Positions 1-8,316 of a DNA stretch of 64,000 bases are shown piece after piece. The position numbers and the translations under genes are program-made. Positions within the stretch are counted from its first letter, which is position 1, and the number at the start of each line of letters is the position of its first letter. The DNA is from Burkholderiales bacterium (GTDB lineage Bacteria > Pseudomonadota > Gammaproteobacteria > Burkholderiales > JAEUOS01): the NCBI GenBank assembly GCA_016790635.1, contig JAEUOR010000002.1, positions 62,001 through 126,000 of the forward strand, given 5' to 3'. The notes below the pieces were generated by a model. It was not told the origin of the DNA. It searched no databases and was given only the letters and a program-made list of their open reading frames with translations.

Positions 1-738
1 CTTGTTGGCCCAGGCACCGGTGATGGCATTGGTGCAGACGATGTCACGGCTGGCACTGTCCACGATCATCTGCTTGTAGTCCGGCACGGCCAGGCTCTCG
101 TCGGTGGCGATGAAGCGTGTGCCCATGTGCACCAGGTCGGCGCCCAGGATCTGGGCCGAGCGCACGGCCGCGCCCGTGGACATGGCACCCGCCACGACCA
201 GCATGCCGTCGAAGAACTCGCGCACGCTGGCGACGAAGGCCGGCGCCGCGATCATGCCGGTGTGGCCGCCGGCGCCGGCGCAGACCAGCACCAGCCCGTC
301 AACGCCGAAGCGGGCGGCCTTGGCCGCGTACTCGGGCGTGTTGACGTCGGCAAATACCAGGCCGCCGTAGCCGTGGACGGCTTCGACGATGGCCTGCGGT
401 CCGCCCAGCGCCGTGATGACGATGGGGGCGCGATGCCGCACGCACAGGGCCAGGTCGTCCTGGAGTCGTGCGTTGCTGCGGTGCGCCACCAGGTTCACCG
501 CCCAGGGGCCGACCTGCGGTTCCCTGGCGCGGGCCAGCGCGGCCGTCAAATCGGTCAGCCAGCGGTCCAGGATTTCGCTGCTGCGGGCGTTGGCTGCCGG
601 CAGCGCCCCAATGATGCCGGCCCGGCAGGCCGCCTCGACCAAGGCTGGGCCGGAGACCAGGAACATCGGCGCGGCGATCACCGGAAGTGCCAGACGGTCC
701 AGCAGCGCCGCTGGCAGACGCGTGCGTTGCGAGTTCAT
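1..738 (-). CDS. Nitronate monooxygenase (2-nitropropane dioxygenase family), 3' end outside window
   Basis: This is the N-terminal 246 residues of an FMN-dependent nitronate monooxygenase-type TIM barrel. Such enzymes oxidise alkyl nitronates to carbonyl compounds and nitrite. Reading from the ATG (complement 736-738) it begins MNSQRTRLPAALLDRL and contains the early APMFLVSG segment. Further on it has the GAGGHTGM flavin/phosphate-binding segment and, near the window edge, GADLVHMGTRF, all typical of the family. The ATG overlaps the stop of the upstream Bug receptor (ATGA), so the two are co-transcribed. The physiological substrate in this catabolic island is unknown. The stop codon is not in the window. 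Confidence 0.88.
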   Translation of the reverse strand, partial: MNSQRTRLPAALLDRLALPVIAAPMFLVSGPALVEAACRAGIIGALPAANARSSEILDRWLTDLTAALARAREPQVGPWAVNLVAHRSNARLQDDLALCVRHRAPIVITALGGPQAIVEAVHGYGGLVFADVNTPEYAAKAARFGVDGLVLVCAGAGGHTGMIAAPAFVASVREFFDGMLVVAGAMSTGAAVRSAQILGADLVHMGTRFIATDESLAVPDYKQMIVDSASRDIVCTNAITGAWANK

Positions 739-1694
739 TCCAGCGTGATCTTGAGTGTCTTGTTCAGTTCGCGCAGTTCGTCGAGCTCGCGCGCGACGCG
801 GGCGGCGAACGCATCCCCGCTGATGCTGCGCGGCTCGACCCCGCCCTTGCTGTAGCTCGCCACTACCGCCGGGTCGGTGACCGCCGTGGTGAAGGCGGCG
901 ATCAGCCGATTGCGCACGGCAGCGGGTACCCCGGCGGGCAGCGCGAAGCCCAGCCAGCCGGCGCTGACATGCGCGATGCCCAGTTCCTTGACCGTGGGCA
1001 CGTTCGGCAGGCTGGCCAGGCGCCTCTCGCCGGTGTAGGCCAGAGCCACCAACCGGCCGCTCTCCACCATCTGCTGGCTGGCCAGCGACGAGAAGCCGAA
1101 TTCCACCTGGCCGCCGATCAGGTCGGTGAGCAGCGGGCTCTCGCCGCGGTAGGGCACGTGCAGGGCCTTGATGCCGGCTGTGTACATGAACTGCTCGGTC
1201 GCCAGGTGAAAGCCGGTGCCCAGGCCGGTGGAACCGAACTTGATCTTGTCAGGGGCAGCCTTGGCCGCGCTGATCAGCTCGCGCAGGCTCTTGTGCCCCG
1301 ATTTCGGATGCGTGTTGATCAGGTAGTGGGACTCGAGCACCAACGTCAGGTAGGACAGATCGCGGGTCGGGTCGTAGGGCACGTTGCTGGCCAGTGCGGG
1401 ACCGGCGACCACGCCGGCGTTGGTGACCACGCCGATCGTGTAGCCGTCTTTCGCGGACTTGGTCAAGGCGTCGGTGCCGATGCGCTGGCCGGCGCCGGCC
1501 TGGTTTCGGAACACCATGGGCTGGCCCAGGATGGCGCCGGCCTTTTCTGCCACCACCCGTGCATAGCCGTCCACGATGCCCGGCGGGAAGGGGATGATCA
1601 CGTTGATCGGTTTGTCCGGATAGCCTTGCGCGCCGGCCAGGCTGGCAGAGAGCAGGGTGGCAAGCGCGATCAGATGGCGTCGCAGCAGCTGCAT
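735..1694 (-). CDS. Bug/TctC-family periplasmic substrate-binding receptor
   Basis: 319-residue tripartite-tricarboxylate-transporter receptor of the Bug family, which is greatly expanded in Bordetella-like betaproteobacteria. It starts with a signal peptide (about 1-22, MQLLRRHLIALATLLSAS... ending in AGA-QG). It continues with the family's YPDKPINVIIPFPPG beta-strand/ligand loop and an interior LPNVPTVKELG block. No TctA/TctB genes are adjacent, so it is an orphan receptor that either borrows a permease or acts as a sensor. It lies between an alpha/beta hydrolase and nitronate monooxygenase on the same strand, overlapping the latter by 4 nt. The ligand cannot be read from the sequence. Confidence 0.92.
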   Translation of the reverse strand: MQLLRRHLIALATLLSASLAGAQGYPDKPINVIIPFPPGIVDGYARVVAEKAGAILGQPMVFRNQAGAGQRIGTDALTKSAKDGYTIGVVTNAGVVAGPALASNVPYDPTRDLSYLTLVLESHYLINTHPKSGHKSLRELISAAKAAPDKIKFGSTGLGTGFHLATEQFMYTAGIKALHVPYRGESPLLTDLIGGQVEFGFSSLASQQMVESGRLVALAYTGERRLASLPNVPTVKELGIAHVSAGWLGFALPAGVPAAVRNRLIAAFTTAVTDPAVVASYSKGGVEPRSISGDAFAARVARELDELRELNKTLKITLE

Positions 1695-1748
1695 GGGGTG
1701 TCTCCTATTACTTTGTCGGGAACGGGGGTTTGACGGCAGTGATGGGGT

Positions 1749-2558
1749 TCAGCGCGGCTGACATCGCCGCGCCAGAAAGTCCAGCACGGAGGTGTTGAAA
1801 CGCTGCGCATCCTCGGCCCAGCCGAAGTGGCCCAGCCCGGAGAGATTGACGAATTCGGCGCCGGTGACCTTGGCTGCCATCTTCTCCATCACGGCAGCGG
1901 GCGCGGTCTTGTCCAGTTCGCCGGCGATGCACTGCACCGGCACGTCGAAGGTGGGCAGCACGTCGCGCGCCTCGAAGCCGACAATTGCGGCCACGGCCGC
2001 GCGGAAGGTTTCCTCGCGCATCTGGCTCACGGTGGAGACGACCAGGTCGACCGCCGGTCCGCCGGCTCCGGGGGCCATCATGGCACGCAGCATCTCCGGC
2101 GCGTAGTCCGGGATGCTGCGCCCTGCGTCGAGCGGCGCGACACGCGCGCGCACGAACTCGCGCTGCCAATCGCCGTCGGGACTGCCAAAGGCGGCGCTGG
2201 TGGCCGAGAGCACGTAGCCGTGGATGCACGCGCGGGCATGACGCCAGGCCTGCTGGGCGATCATGCCGCCCATGCTGTGGCCCATGACCACGTTGCGCTC
2301 GCCACCTTCCTTGTGCAGCAGCAGCGTCAGCGCGCGCGCGCAGTGATCGATGGTCAGGGGCACGGGCAGCGGGGACAGGCCGTAGCCGGGCGCGTCCCAG
2401 CCGACCACGCGCCAGCCGGCGGCGGTCAGTGCCTGGATCTGGTGGCGCCAGTATTCCTTGGCGCCGAAGGCGCCGTGCAGCAAGAAGACCGTGCCGCCGT
2501 GCGCGACCCCGCGCGGGTGGTGAACGGCGTAGTCGGGCAGGGTGAGGGATGTGCTCAC
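1749..2558 (-). CDS. Alpha/beta hydrolase (copy A)
   Basis: 269-residue alpha/beta-hydrolase fold protein. The oxyanion loop is LLHGAFG (about 26-32), the nucleophile elbow is GHSMGG with Ser95, an acid candidate lies in GELDKTAP, and the C-terminal His is in GLGHFGWAE. The start chosen is GTG at 2558, which overlaps the stop of the upstream carotenoid-type oxygenase (GTGA). An in-frame extension to 2681 would run into that gene and lacks family similarity. It is clearly related to copy B at 6563-7384, and both sit beside a carotenoid-type oxygenase. This suggests it hydrolyses a product of oxygenase cleavage. That role is inference. Confidence 0.88.
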   Translation of the reverse strand: MSTSLTLPDYAVHHPRGVAHGGTVFLLHGAFGAKEYWRHQIQALTAAGWRVVGWDAPGYGLSPLPVPLTIDHCARALTLLLHKEGGERNVVMGHSMGGMIAQQAWRHARACIHGYVLSATSAAFGSPDGDWQREFVRARVAPLDAGRSIPDYAPEMLRAMMAPGAGGPAVDLVVSTVSQMREETFRAAVAAIVGFEARDVLPTFDVPVQCIAGELDKTAPAAVMEKMAAKVTGAEFVNLSGLGHFGWAEDAQRFNTSVLDFLARRCQPR

Positions 2559-4030
2559 TGCGGCACCCTCAACGCGCTGGCCGGCGCCCAGCAGGCATGC
2601 GCCCCCATCGGGATGTGGTGCGGCAGGATGACGCGGCACAACGGGCCCTGGGCGATGTCGCGTGCGTCGAACACCGCGCACTCGCCTTTGCCCGTGTTCA
2701 GGTTGGTGATATAGGTGATCAGGTAGCCGTCGTCTTCGGCCTGCGAGCCCTCGCGCGCGGCGAACGGCGACTCGCTCACGTAGCAGCCCTCGGGCGCCTC
2801 CCAGCGCTGGGTACGACCGGTTTGCAAGTCATACTTTTTCAAGCCGTCGAGCTTCCACTCCGGTTTGACCAGTGCGTTGTACACGTAGCGGTTCGGGCGC
2901 CCCTTGACGCGTGCGTCGACCATCGAAAATTCGGTCACCTCGTCGTCCAGGTCCTCTTCGTGCGTCTGCCCGGTCTTCAGGTTGAAGCGCCAGCGGTGCA
3001 TGCGCGTCTCCTGCAGGTCCATGGACAGCAAGGCGTGCATGCGCGCGTAGCCTTCCTTGGGCAGGCCGCTCAGGTCGGGCACCGGGTTGGTCTGGATCGC
3101 GCCGTCCATCACGATTTCGTCGCCCACCTCGTAGGTGTTGGCCAGGTGCAGGATGTAGCAGGGCATGCCCTCGAACCACTTCACGTCCCGGTTGGTACCC
3201 ATGCGCGGGATCACGCCGAAACGTGCCGGCACGTCGCGGTGGAAGTGCAGCCGATGCTGGCCGCGCTGAAGGTACGCGGGGTCGAAGAACATCGACAGGT
3301 CGTGCAACACGCAATAGTGTTCGCTCATGCCCAGGTCGTGCGGCCAGGGGGCGTGCTGCAGTTCGATCGGCTCATAGTGCACCAGCTGGTTTTCCGCGCT
3401 GACCACGCCGTAGTTGAAGTAGGGCGCGGTCTCACCGTAGTTGAAGAACATCATTTCGCCGGTGTGTGCATCGACCTGGAAGTGCGAGCAGATGCCGCGC
3501 GTGCCGAGCGCACGCGCCCAGGACGGGTCCGGGCCGAGCGTCTCGAGCGTGACCGGATCGAGCCGGTAGGGTTCGCTGCACTGGCTCATCGCGGCCAGCG
3601 CGCGCCCGGCATGCACCTTCACGTCGGTGCCGGCGTTGTCCTTCATCGCGCCGATCGAGCCCCAGCCGCGCAGCACGGCCTTGCGCGGCTCGATGATGCC
3701 AGGCCAGAGCGAGCGCCCGGCGGCGGCCTCGGCCAGGAAGCCGGTGGTGCGGATGAATCGGTTGCGGTAGGTGACCTTGCCGCCTTCGAAGTGCGTGCAA
3801 TGGATCATGCCGTCGCCGTCGAAGGGGTGGTACTTGCCGATCGGCGCGTGGATCTGGTTGTGGCCGTTGCGCAGGTAGACGCCGTTCAGGTCGTGCGGTA
3901 CCTCGCCTATCACTTCGAGATCGGGTGTGCTCGCCGTCCACTCGTCATGACAGGGGCGCCAGTTGTCGCCGAGGTAGGGGTTGTCGCTGGGCAGGCAGTC
4001 GAGTGTGTAGTGGTGTTCCAGGGTCTTCAT
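2555..4030 (-). CDS. Carotenoid-cleavage-type dioxygenase (RPE65/CCD/lignostilbene dioxygenase superfamily), copy A
   Basis: 491-residue non-heme Fe(II) oxygenase. The four iron-ligand His motifs of the superfamily are all present: CSHFQVD (His183), PHDLGMSEHY (His231), YILHLANTYE (His295) and MGAHACW (His478). These enzymes cleave carbon-carbon double bonds in carotenoids, apocarotenoids or stilbenes to give aldehydes. The substrate cannot be fixed from sequence, and a stilbenoid or phenylpropanoid is as plausible as a carotenoid. No signal peptide is evident. The stop overlaps the downstream hydrolase (GTGA). The thiolase-like gene lies 48 bp upstream on the same strand. Copy B (8317-9834) has its first three His ligands at identical residue numbers. 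Confidence 0.93.
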   Translation of the reverse strand: MKTLEHHYTLDCLPSDNPYLGDNWRPCHDEWTASTPDLEVIGEVPHDLNGVYLRNGHNQIHAPIGKYHPFDGDGMIHCTHFEGGKVTYRNRFIRTTGFLAEAAAGRSLWPGIIEPRKAVLRGWGSIGAMKDNAGTDVKVHAGRALAAMSQCSEPYRLDPVTLETLGPDPSWARALGTRGICSHFQVDAHTGEMMFFNYGETAPYFNYGVVSAENQLVHYEPIELQHAPWPHDLGMSEHYCVLHDLSMFFDPAYLQRGQHRLHFHRDVPARFGVIPRMGTNRDVKWFEGMPCYILHLANTYEVGDEIVMDGAIQTNPVPDLSGLPKEGYARMHALLSMDLQETRMHRWRFNLKTGQTHEEDLDDEVTEFSMVDARVKGRPNRYVYNALVKPEWKLDGLKKYDLQTGRTQRWEAPEGCYVSESPFAAREGSQAEDDGYLITYITNLNTGKGECAVFDARDIAQGPLCRVILPHHIPMGAHACWAPASALRVPQ

Positions 4031-4078
4031 CTGTTCACTCCGGTTTTTGGTGTGAGCGCGTGCGTGTGGCGCCGCGGC

Positions 4079-5281
4079 TCAGCTGATGCGTTCGAACACG
4101 GTGGCCGTGGCGACGCCGAACGCGCCGGGCAGCGCAGCCACGCCGAGGCGCAGGCCGCGCCGTTCCATCTCGTCAAGCAGGCAGCTCACCAGCATCGCAC
4201 CGGTGGCACCCATCGGGTGGCCGAGCGCGATCGAGCTGCCGTTCACGTTGAAGCGCTCCAGATCGATGCCCAGGCTCTTGATGTAGTGCAGCGTGATCGC
4301 GGCAAAGGAGTCGCGCACTTCCCACAGGTCGATGTCGGCCACGCCGAGGCCGGCGCGGGCCAGGGCTTTGCGCGTGGCGTCCACCGCGCCGGTCTGGGTC
4401 AGCGGTACACAGGCCTCGGCCTGCGCCAGGATGCGCGCGCGCACCGGCAGGCCATGCCGGCGAGCCGCGGCTTCGGTGCCCAGCAGCACTGCGGCGGCGC
4501 CATCGGCCATGCAGGGCGCATTGCCGGCGGTGTGCACGTGCCGGATCTCGGAGAGGCCCGGCTCGCGCTCCAGGCCCCACGCATCCAGGCCGTTGGCACC
4601 CGGTTCGTACACGGTGCGCAGGCTGGCCAGCTTTTCGATTGTGTTGGCCTCGCGGATGTTCTCGTCATGCTCCAGCAGCACCCGTCCGCCCGCGTCGGTG
4701 ACCGGCACCATCGAGGGCGCCAGCCCGCGTCGCCGCGCCGCGAGCGCGCGCGCCTGCGACAGCGCTGCATAGCGGTCGCAGTCTTCGCGCGTGGTGCCTT
4801 CGCGTGTGGCCACCAGATCGGACGACCAGGGCGGCGGCACGAAGCCGATGCGCGCGGCCAGCGTCTTGTCCGTGTAGTACGTGGCCTGATCGCCAAACAT
4901 GGGCACGCGCGACATCATCTCTACGCCACCTGCCACGGTCAGTCCGTCGGCTTCGCGCGCCTGCTGCGCAGCCCAGTTCACGGCGCTCAGGCCCGAGGCG
5001 CAGTAGCGGTTGATGGTCACCGCGCTCAAATGCGGACTCCAGTCGGCCAGCAGGCTCGCGGCTTTGCCGATATTGCCGCCCTGCTCGCCGGTCTGGGTGA
5101 CGCAGCCGAACACGCCATCGTCGACCTGGGCCGTGTCCACGCCGGTGCGTGTGTGCAGGGCGCGCAGCACGCCGGCCAGCAGTTCCACTGGGGCGACGGG
5201 GTACAGGGCCCCGCTATCCTTGGCGGCACCGCGCGGCGTGCGCAGAGCGTCGATGACCACGGCGGGGTTGGCGAGCAGCAT
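4079..5281 (-). CDS. Thiolase-family protein with altered C-terminal active site
   Basis: 400-residue thiolase-fold protein. The nucleophile motif NRYCASGLSA (Cys94) and the GHPMGATGA histidine motif are intact. The family's second catalytic cysteine, normally in a CxGGGxG-type loop near the C-terminus, is missing: the segment reads AALPGAFGVA. The usual NEAFA segment reads VRDSFA. It may be a specialised acyl-CoA C-acyltransferase or a degenerate thiolase. The start is the ATG at 5281, giving the normal N-terminus with DALRTPRG. An upstream extension to 5323 is rejected because it adds a non-homologous leader. It is divergent from the HxlR-type regulator and heads the leftward operon of oxygenase A and hydrolase A. 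Confidence 0.88.
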   Translation of the reverse strand: MLLANPAVVIDALRTPRGAAKDSGALYPVAPVELLAGVLRALHTRTGVDTAQVDDGVFGCVTQTGEQGGNIGKAASLLADWSPHLSAVTINRYCASGLSAVNWAAQQAREADGLTVAGGVEMMSRVPMFGDQATYYTDKTLAARIGFVPPPWSSDLVATREGTTREDCDRYAALSQARALAARRRGLAPSMVPVTDAGGRVLLEHDENIREANTIEKLASLRTVYEPGANGLDAWGLEREPGLSEIRHVHTAGNAPCMADGAAAVLLGTEAAARRHGLPVRARILAQAEACVPLTQTGAVDATRKALARAGLGVADIDLWEVRDSFAAITLHYIKSLGIDLERFNVNGSSIALGHPMGATGAMLVSCLLDEMERRGLRLGVAALPGAFGVATATVFERIS

Positions 5282-5356
5282 AAATGATTTCGTAAACAGA
5301 CTAATATTGGCGCAGTTTGTCATTCCTGATTTCGGTCAGAAATTAGGGAAAACCCG

Positions 5357-5362
5357 TATAAT
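5357..5362 (+). promoter_or_regulatory. Candidate -10 element for the tandem-HxlR regulator
   Basis: A perfect TATAAT lies in the 114-bp divergent intergenic region, 33 nt before the ATG at 5396. No good -35 is seen at 16-18 bp. That fits a promoter needing an activator, or autoregulation by the HxlR-type protein, but it may also be chance. Confidence 0.4.
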
Positions 5363-5395
5363 TTGCCGCTGTCGAACCCTGCCCGCAGCGCAGCC

Positions 5396-6400
5396 ATGAC
5401 GCCAACATCCGCACCGCCCGATCCAGCTCTCGTCCGCACTTCCGGCGCGGTGGCAGCGCAACGCACGATCGCGGTGGTGGGCGATGTCTGGTCGCTGCGC
5501 CTGCTGCGCTCGGTGTTTCGCGGACGCCGTCGGCATGGTGATTTCGTTGCCGAACTAGGCATATCCCGAGCAGTACTGTCCGACCGGCTGGCCCGGCTGG
5601 TGGAGCATGACGTACTGTTGCGTCACGCCTTGCCGGGGCGTCACCCCGAGTACCGCCTGACCGAGCGCGGGCTCGACCTATGGTCGCTGTTCCTGGCCAT
5701 GTGGCAGTGGGAGGCCGACTGGAGCCAGTGGGACGATGCGCAGAGTTGGGCCATCGACCGCCCGCGCCCGCAGGTACGCCACACCGAGTGCGGTCAGGTG
5801 ATGCGGCCGCAGTTGCGCTGCGGGGCCTGCGGCGACGCGGTGCTGCCCTTCGACACGCGTGCGGGGCCGGGGGAAGCGGAAGCTGAGCCTGGCGCCCACG
5901 TGTGTGCGGGTGACGGCGCGATCAGCCAACCCGCCGCATTGGCGGGCTCGACTGCCCGCCCGACGCCGGATTCCGCGTTCCGCCGCGGGCGTGGTGCGCA
6001 GCGCGAGCAGGGCACGGCACTGGCCCAGGTCGTGGGTGACCGCTGGAGCGCGGCGGTGGTGGCAGCTGCCTTTCGCGGCGCGCGCCAGTTCGCACAGTTC
6101 CGGCAGCAAATCGGCATCGGCCCGGCCCAGCTCAGCGGCCGGCTGGTCGAGCTGCAGGGGCTGGGCCTGCTGCGGGCGCGGCGCTATGCAGGGTCGCGAC
6201 AGGAGTACCGGCTCACGCGCGCCGGCATTGCGCTGTTCCCGATGACGCTGGAACTGCTGCGCTGGGGCAACCGCTGGCTGGCCGGGCCGGGGGAGGATTA
6301 CCCGGTGCAGCATCTGCCCTGTGGCCAGCCGCTGCACGCACGCTGGCATTGCGACCAGTGCGGCGAAGAATTGAAGCGCGAGACCGTGAGTTTCGGCTGA
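5396..6400 (+). CDS. Transcriptional regulator with two tandem HxlR-type winged-helix domains
   Basis: 334-residue protein with two copies of the HxlR (MarR-like) winged-helix domain. The first lies at about 15-120 (VVGDVWSLRLLRSVFRG...YRLTERGLDLW). The second lies at about 195-295 (VVGDRWSAAVVAAAFRGAR...YRLTRAGIALF). Each is followed by a cysteine-containing tail (LRCGACGD and WHCDQCGEE), which may form small zinc-binding knuckles. Single-domain HxlR proteins are about 110-150 aa and bind DNA as dimers, so this is an intramolecular duplication. The start is the ATG at 5396; the TTG at 5363 is unlikely. It lies between the two oxygenase/hydrolase modules and is the obvious candidate regulator of both. 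Confidence 0.88.
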   Translation: MTPTSAPPDPALVRTSGAVAAQRTIAVVGDVWSLRLLRSVFRGRRRHGDFVAELGISRAVLSDRLARLVEHDVLLRHALPGRHPEYRLTERGLDLWSLFLAMWQWEADWSQWDDAQSWAIDRPRPQVRHTECGQVMRPQLRCGACGDAVLPFDTRAGPGEAEAEPGAHVCAGDGAISQPAALAGSTARPTPDSAFRRGRGAQREQGTALAQVVGDRWSAAVVAAAFRGARQFAQFRQQIGIGPAQLSGRLVELQGLGLLRARRYAGSRQEYRLTRAGIALFPMTLELLRWGNRWLAGPGEDYPVQHLPCGQPLHARWHCDQCGEELKRETVSFG

Positions 6401-6562
6401 CGCTGCGTGCCAAGCGGCGGCTTACAATGACGCGTCTGCATAGTTCGCCTTCCGCGGCGTGCAACGCAGTTCCGGCATGCGGAACGCGGCGCAGTGCGCG
6501 TTGGTGCGAAGACCGGGTGTTGTTTAGATTCCAGCGCAACACAACCAACCGCATACTCGCCC

Positions 6563-7384
6563 ATGAATCACTACCGCTTCCCCGACTACCAGGTTGCTGG
6601 CGACGCCGATTCCACCGTGTTCCTGCTGCACGGCGCGTATGGCGCCAAGGACTACTTCCGTGCCGAGATTGAAACGCTGGTGCGCGCCGGCTACCGCGTT
6701 GTCGCCTGGGACGCACCGGGTTACGGCATCAGCCCCTTGCCCCAAGGGGGACTCTCCATCGAAGGGCTGGCCGAGGCCGCGGCGCGCCTGATCGAGCGCG
6801 AGGGCACGGCACGCAACGTCGTCGTCGGCCACAGCATGGGCGGCATCGCCGCGCCGCTGGTCACGCTGCTGGCGGGCGACAAGGTGCATGGGCTGGTGAT
6901 CTCGGCGACAGTGGCGTCGTTCTCGCGCAAGTCCGAGCAGGACAAGATCACCTTCGTCGAAGAACGTATCGGGCCGATCCGGCGTGGCCAGCCCTTCCGC
7001 GAAGCGGCGCTGCCGGTGATCCGCTCGATGTTCGCGCCGGATTCGAAGGGCCCGCTGGTCGACTTGGTCACCGAGGTCGCGGCCGGAATGCGCGGCGAGA
7101 CATTCTGCGCCGCCATCGAAGCGATCACGCGCTATGACGGCGAGGACAACCTGCGCCGGGTAAAGGTACCCACGCTGCTGGTCGCCGGCGAGGCCGACAA
7201 GGTCGGGCGACCGGAGGGCATGCAGTCGCTGACCAAGCTGATCCCGAACGCGCGCTTCGTCTGCATTCCCAACGCCGGCCACTATGCCTTCGCCGAACAG
7301 CCCGCGGCATTCAATGACGCGCTGCTGGGCTTTCTCGACGAGGTGATGCGGGGCCGCTGTGAGCCATCCGCCGTCGCGCGATGA
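6563..7384 (+). CDS. Alpha/beta hydrolase (copy B)
   Basis: 273-residue alpha/beta hydrolase, paralogous to copy A. Shared features are LLHGAYGAKDYF (copy A: LLHGAFGAKEYW), WDAPGYGISPLP and nucleophile elbow GHSMGG (Ser91). The acid candidate is in AGEADKVG and the His is in NAGHYAFAE. The start is ATG at 6563 (MNHYRFPDY), aligned with SLTLPDY of copy A; upstream alternatives add non-homologous sequence. The stop overlaps the SDR start by 4 nt (ATGA). The gene opens a rightward operon of hydrolase B, SDR and oxygenase B, mirroring the leftward module. Confidence 0.9.
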   Translation: MNHYRFPDYQVAGDADSTVFLLHGAYGAKDYFRAEIETLVRAGYRVVAWDAPGYGISPLPQGGLSIEGLAEAAARLIEREGTARNVVVGHSMGGIAAPLVTLLAGDKVHGLVISATVASFSRKSEQDKITFVEERIGPIRRGQPFREAALPVIRSMFAPDSKGPLVDLVTEVAAGMRGETFCAAIEAITRYDGEDNLRRVKVPTLLVAGEADKVGRPEGMQSLTKLIPNARFVCIPNAGHYAFAEQPAAFNDALLGFLDEVMRGRCEPSAVAR

Positions 7385-8202
7385 GCACCGAGCCTTTGGC
7401 CGCGACAGCCGAGGCGCTGAAGATGCGCCTGCCAGGCTTCACCCCGGCCGCGGGGTACCGACTGCTGATCGTCGGCGGCTGCGGCGGCATCGGCCGTGCG
7501 CTGGTCGCTGCCGCGGTCGAACTCGGCATCGAAGTCAGCGTGCTGGATCTGGCGCGCTCGATCGACGCCGGCGAGCGCAGCGCCGGCGTCGAGTACCACG
7601 CCTGCGATGTCACCGACGAAGCGCAGGTGCGCCAGGCTTTCGCCGCCGTGGCGGCACGATGGCAGCGGATCGACGGCCTGGTCAACCTCGCCGGCTACAC
7701 CGGCGAGCGCATCGCCGTGAAGGACATGAGTGCGGCCGAGTGGGACGCGATCGTCGATGCGTCGTTGCGCGGCAGTTTCCTGGTGGCGAGAGAGGCCGCG
7801 CCGCTGCTCGCCAAGTCGGCCGCGGCCGGCGCAGGGCCGGCGGCGCTGTTCATCTCCTCGACCTTCGGTGTTCGCGTACAGCATGTCGGTTACGCGCCAT
7901 ACGCGGCAGCCAAGGCCGGCGTCATCAACCTGGTGCGCGCCCTGGCCACCGAATGGGCACCGGCGGTGCGCGTCAACGGCATCGCGCCCGGCGTGATCGA
8001 CACGCCATTCCTCACCGGCGGTACCGGCCGTGCGACCAAGCAGACCGGCATCGATCTGCAACGCTTCACGGCCGGTGTGCCGCTGGGTCGGCTGGGCCAG
8101 CCGCGCGAGATCGCGGCCGCGGCGCTGTTCCTGCTGAGCGATGCCGCGGCCTACGTGCACGGTCAGACGCTGCACGTCAACGGCGGGAGCTACATGGCAT
8201 GA
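7381..8202 (+). CDS. SDR-family NAD(P)-dependent oxidoreductase
   Basis: 273-residue short-chain dehydrogenase/reductase. It has the Rossmann glycine motif GGCGGIGRA (about 33-41), NLAGYTG in the NAG position, an active-site YAAAK following VGYAP, and the C-terminal LSDAAAYVHGQTLHVNGG. An N-terminal extension of about 25 residues precedes the Rossmann fold. It is translationally coupled to hydrolase B and lies 114 bp before oxygenase B. In this context it would oxidise or reduce an aldehyde, alcohol or ketone intermediate of the cleavage pathway (inference). Confidence 0.9.
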   Translation: MSTEPLAATAEALKMRLPGFTPAAGYRLLIVGGCGGIGRALVAAAVELGIEVSVLDLARSIDAGERSAGVEYHACDVTDEAQVRQAFAAVAARWQRIDGLVNLAGYTGERIAVKDMSAAEWDAIVDASLRGSFLVAREAAPLLAKSAAAGAGPAALFISSTFGVRVQHVGYAPYAAAKAGVINLVRALATEWAPAVRVNGIAPGVIDTPFLTGGTGRATKQTGIDLQRFTAGVPLGRLGQPREIAAAALFLLSDAAAYVHGQTLHVNGGSYMA

Positions 8203-8316
8203 ATAAACAGGCCTGCAAGGTACCGGAGGCGGCCAGCGGCTTCATCGGCGGCGGGTCGCTGCCATCCGGCGCGGTTTACAAATCCACGTAGTGCATCTTT
8301 CAACCAGGAGCTCATC

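Noticed and set aside
2549..5287. Very long plus-strand open frame (about 910 codons) over the oxygenase A and thiolase genes
   Set aside because: It is antisense to two clear enzyme genes and has the Ala/His/Arg/Val-rich composition of a GC-rich shadow frame with no recognisable domain.
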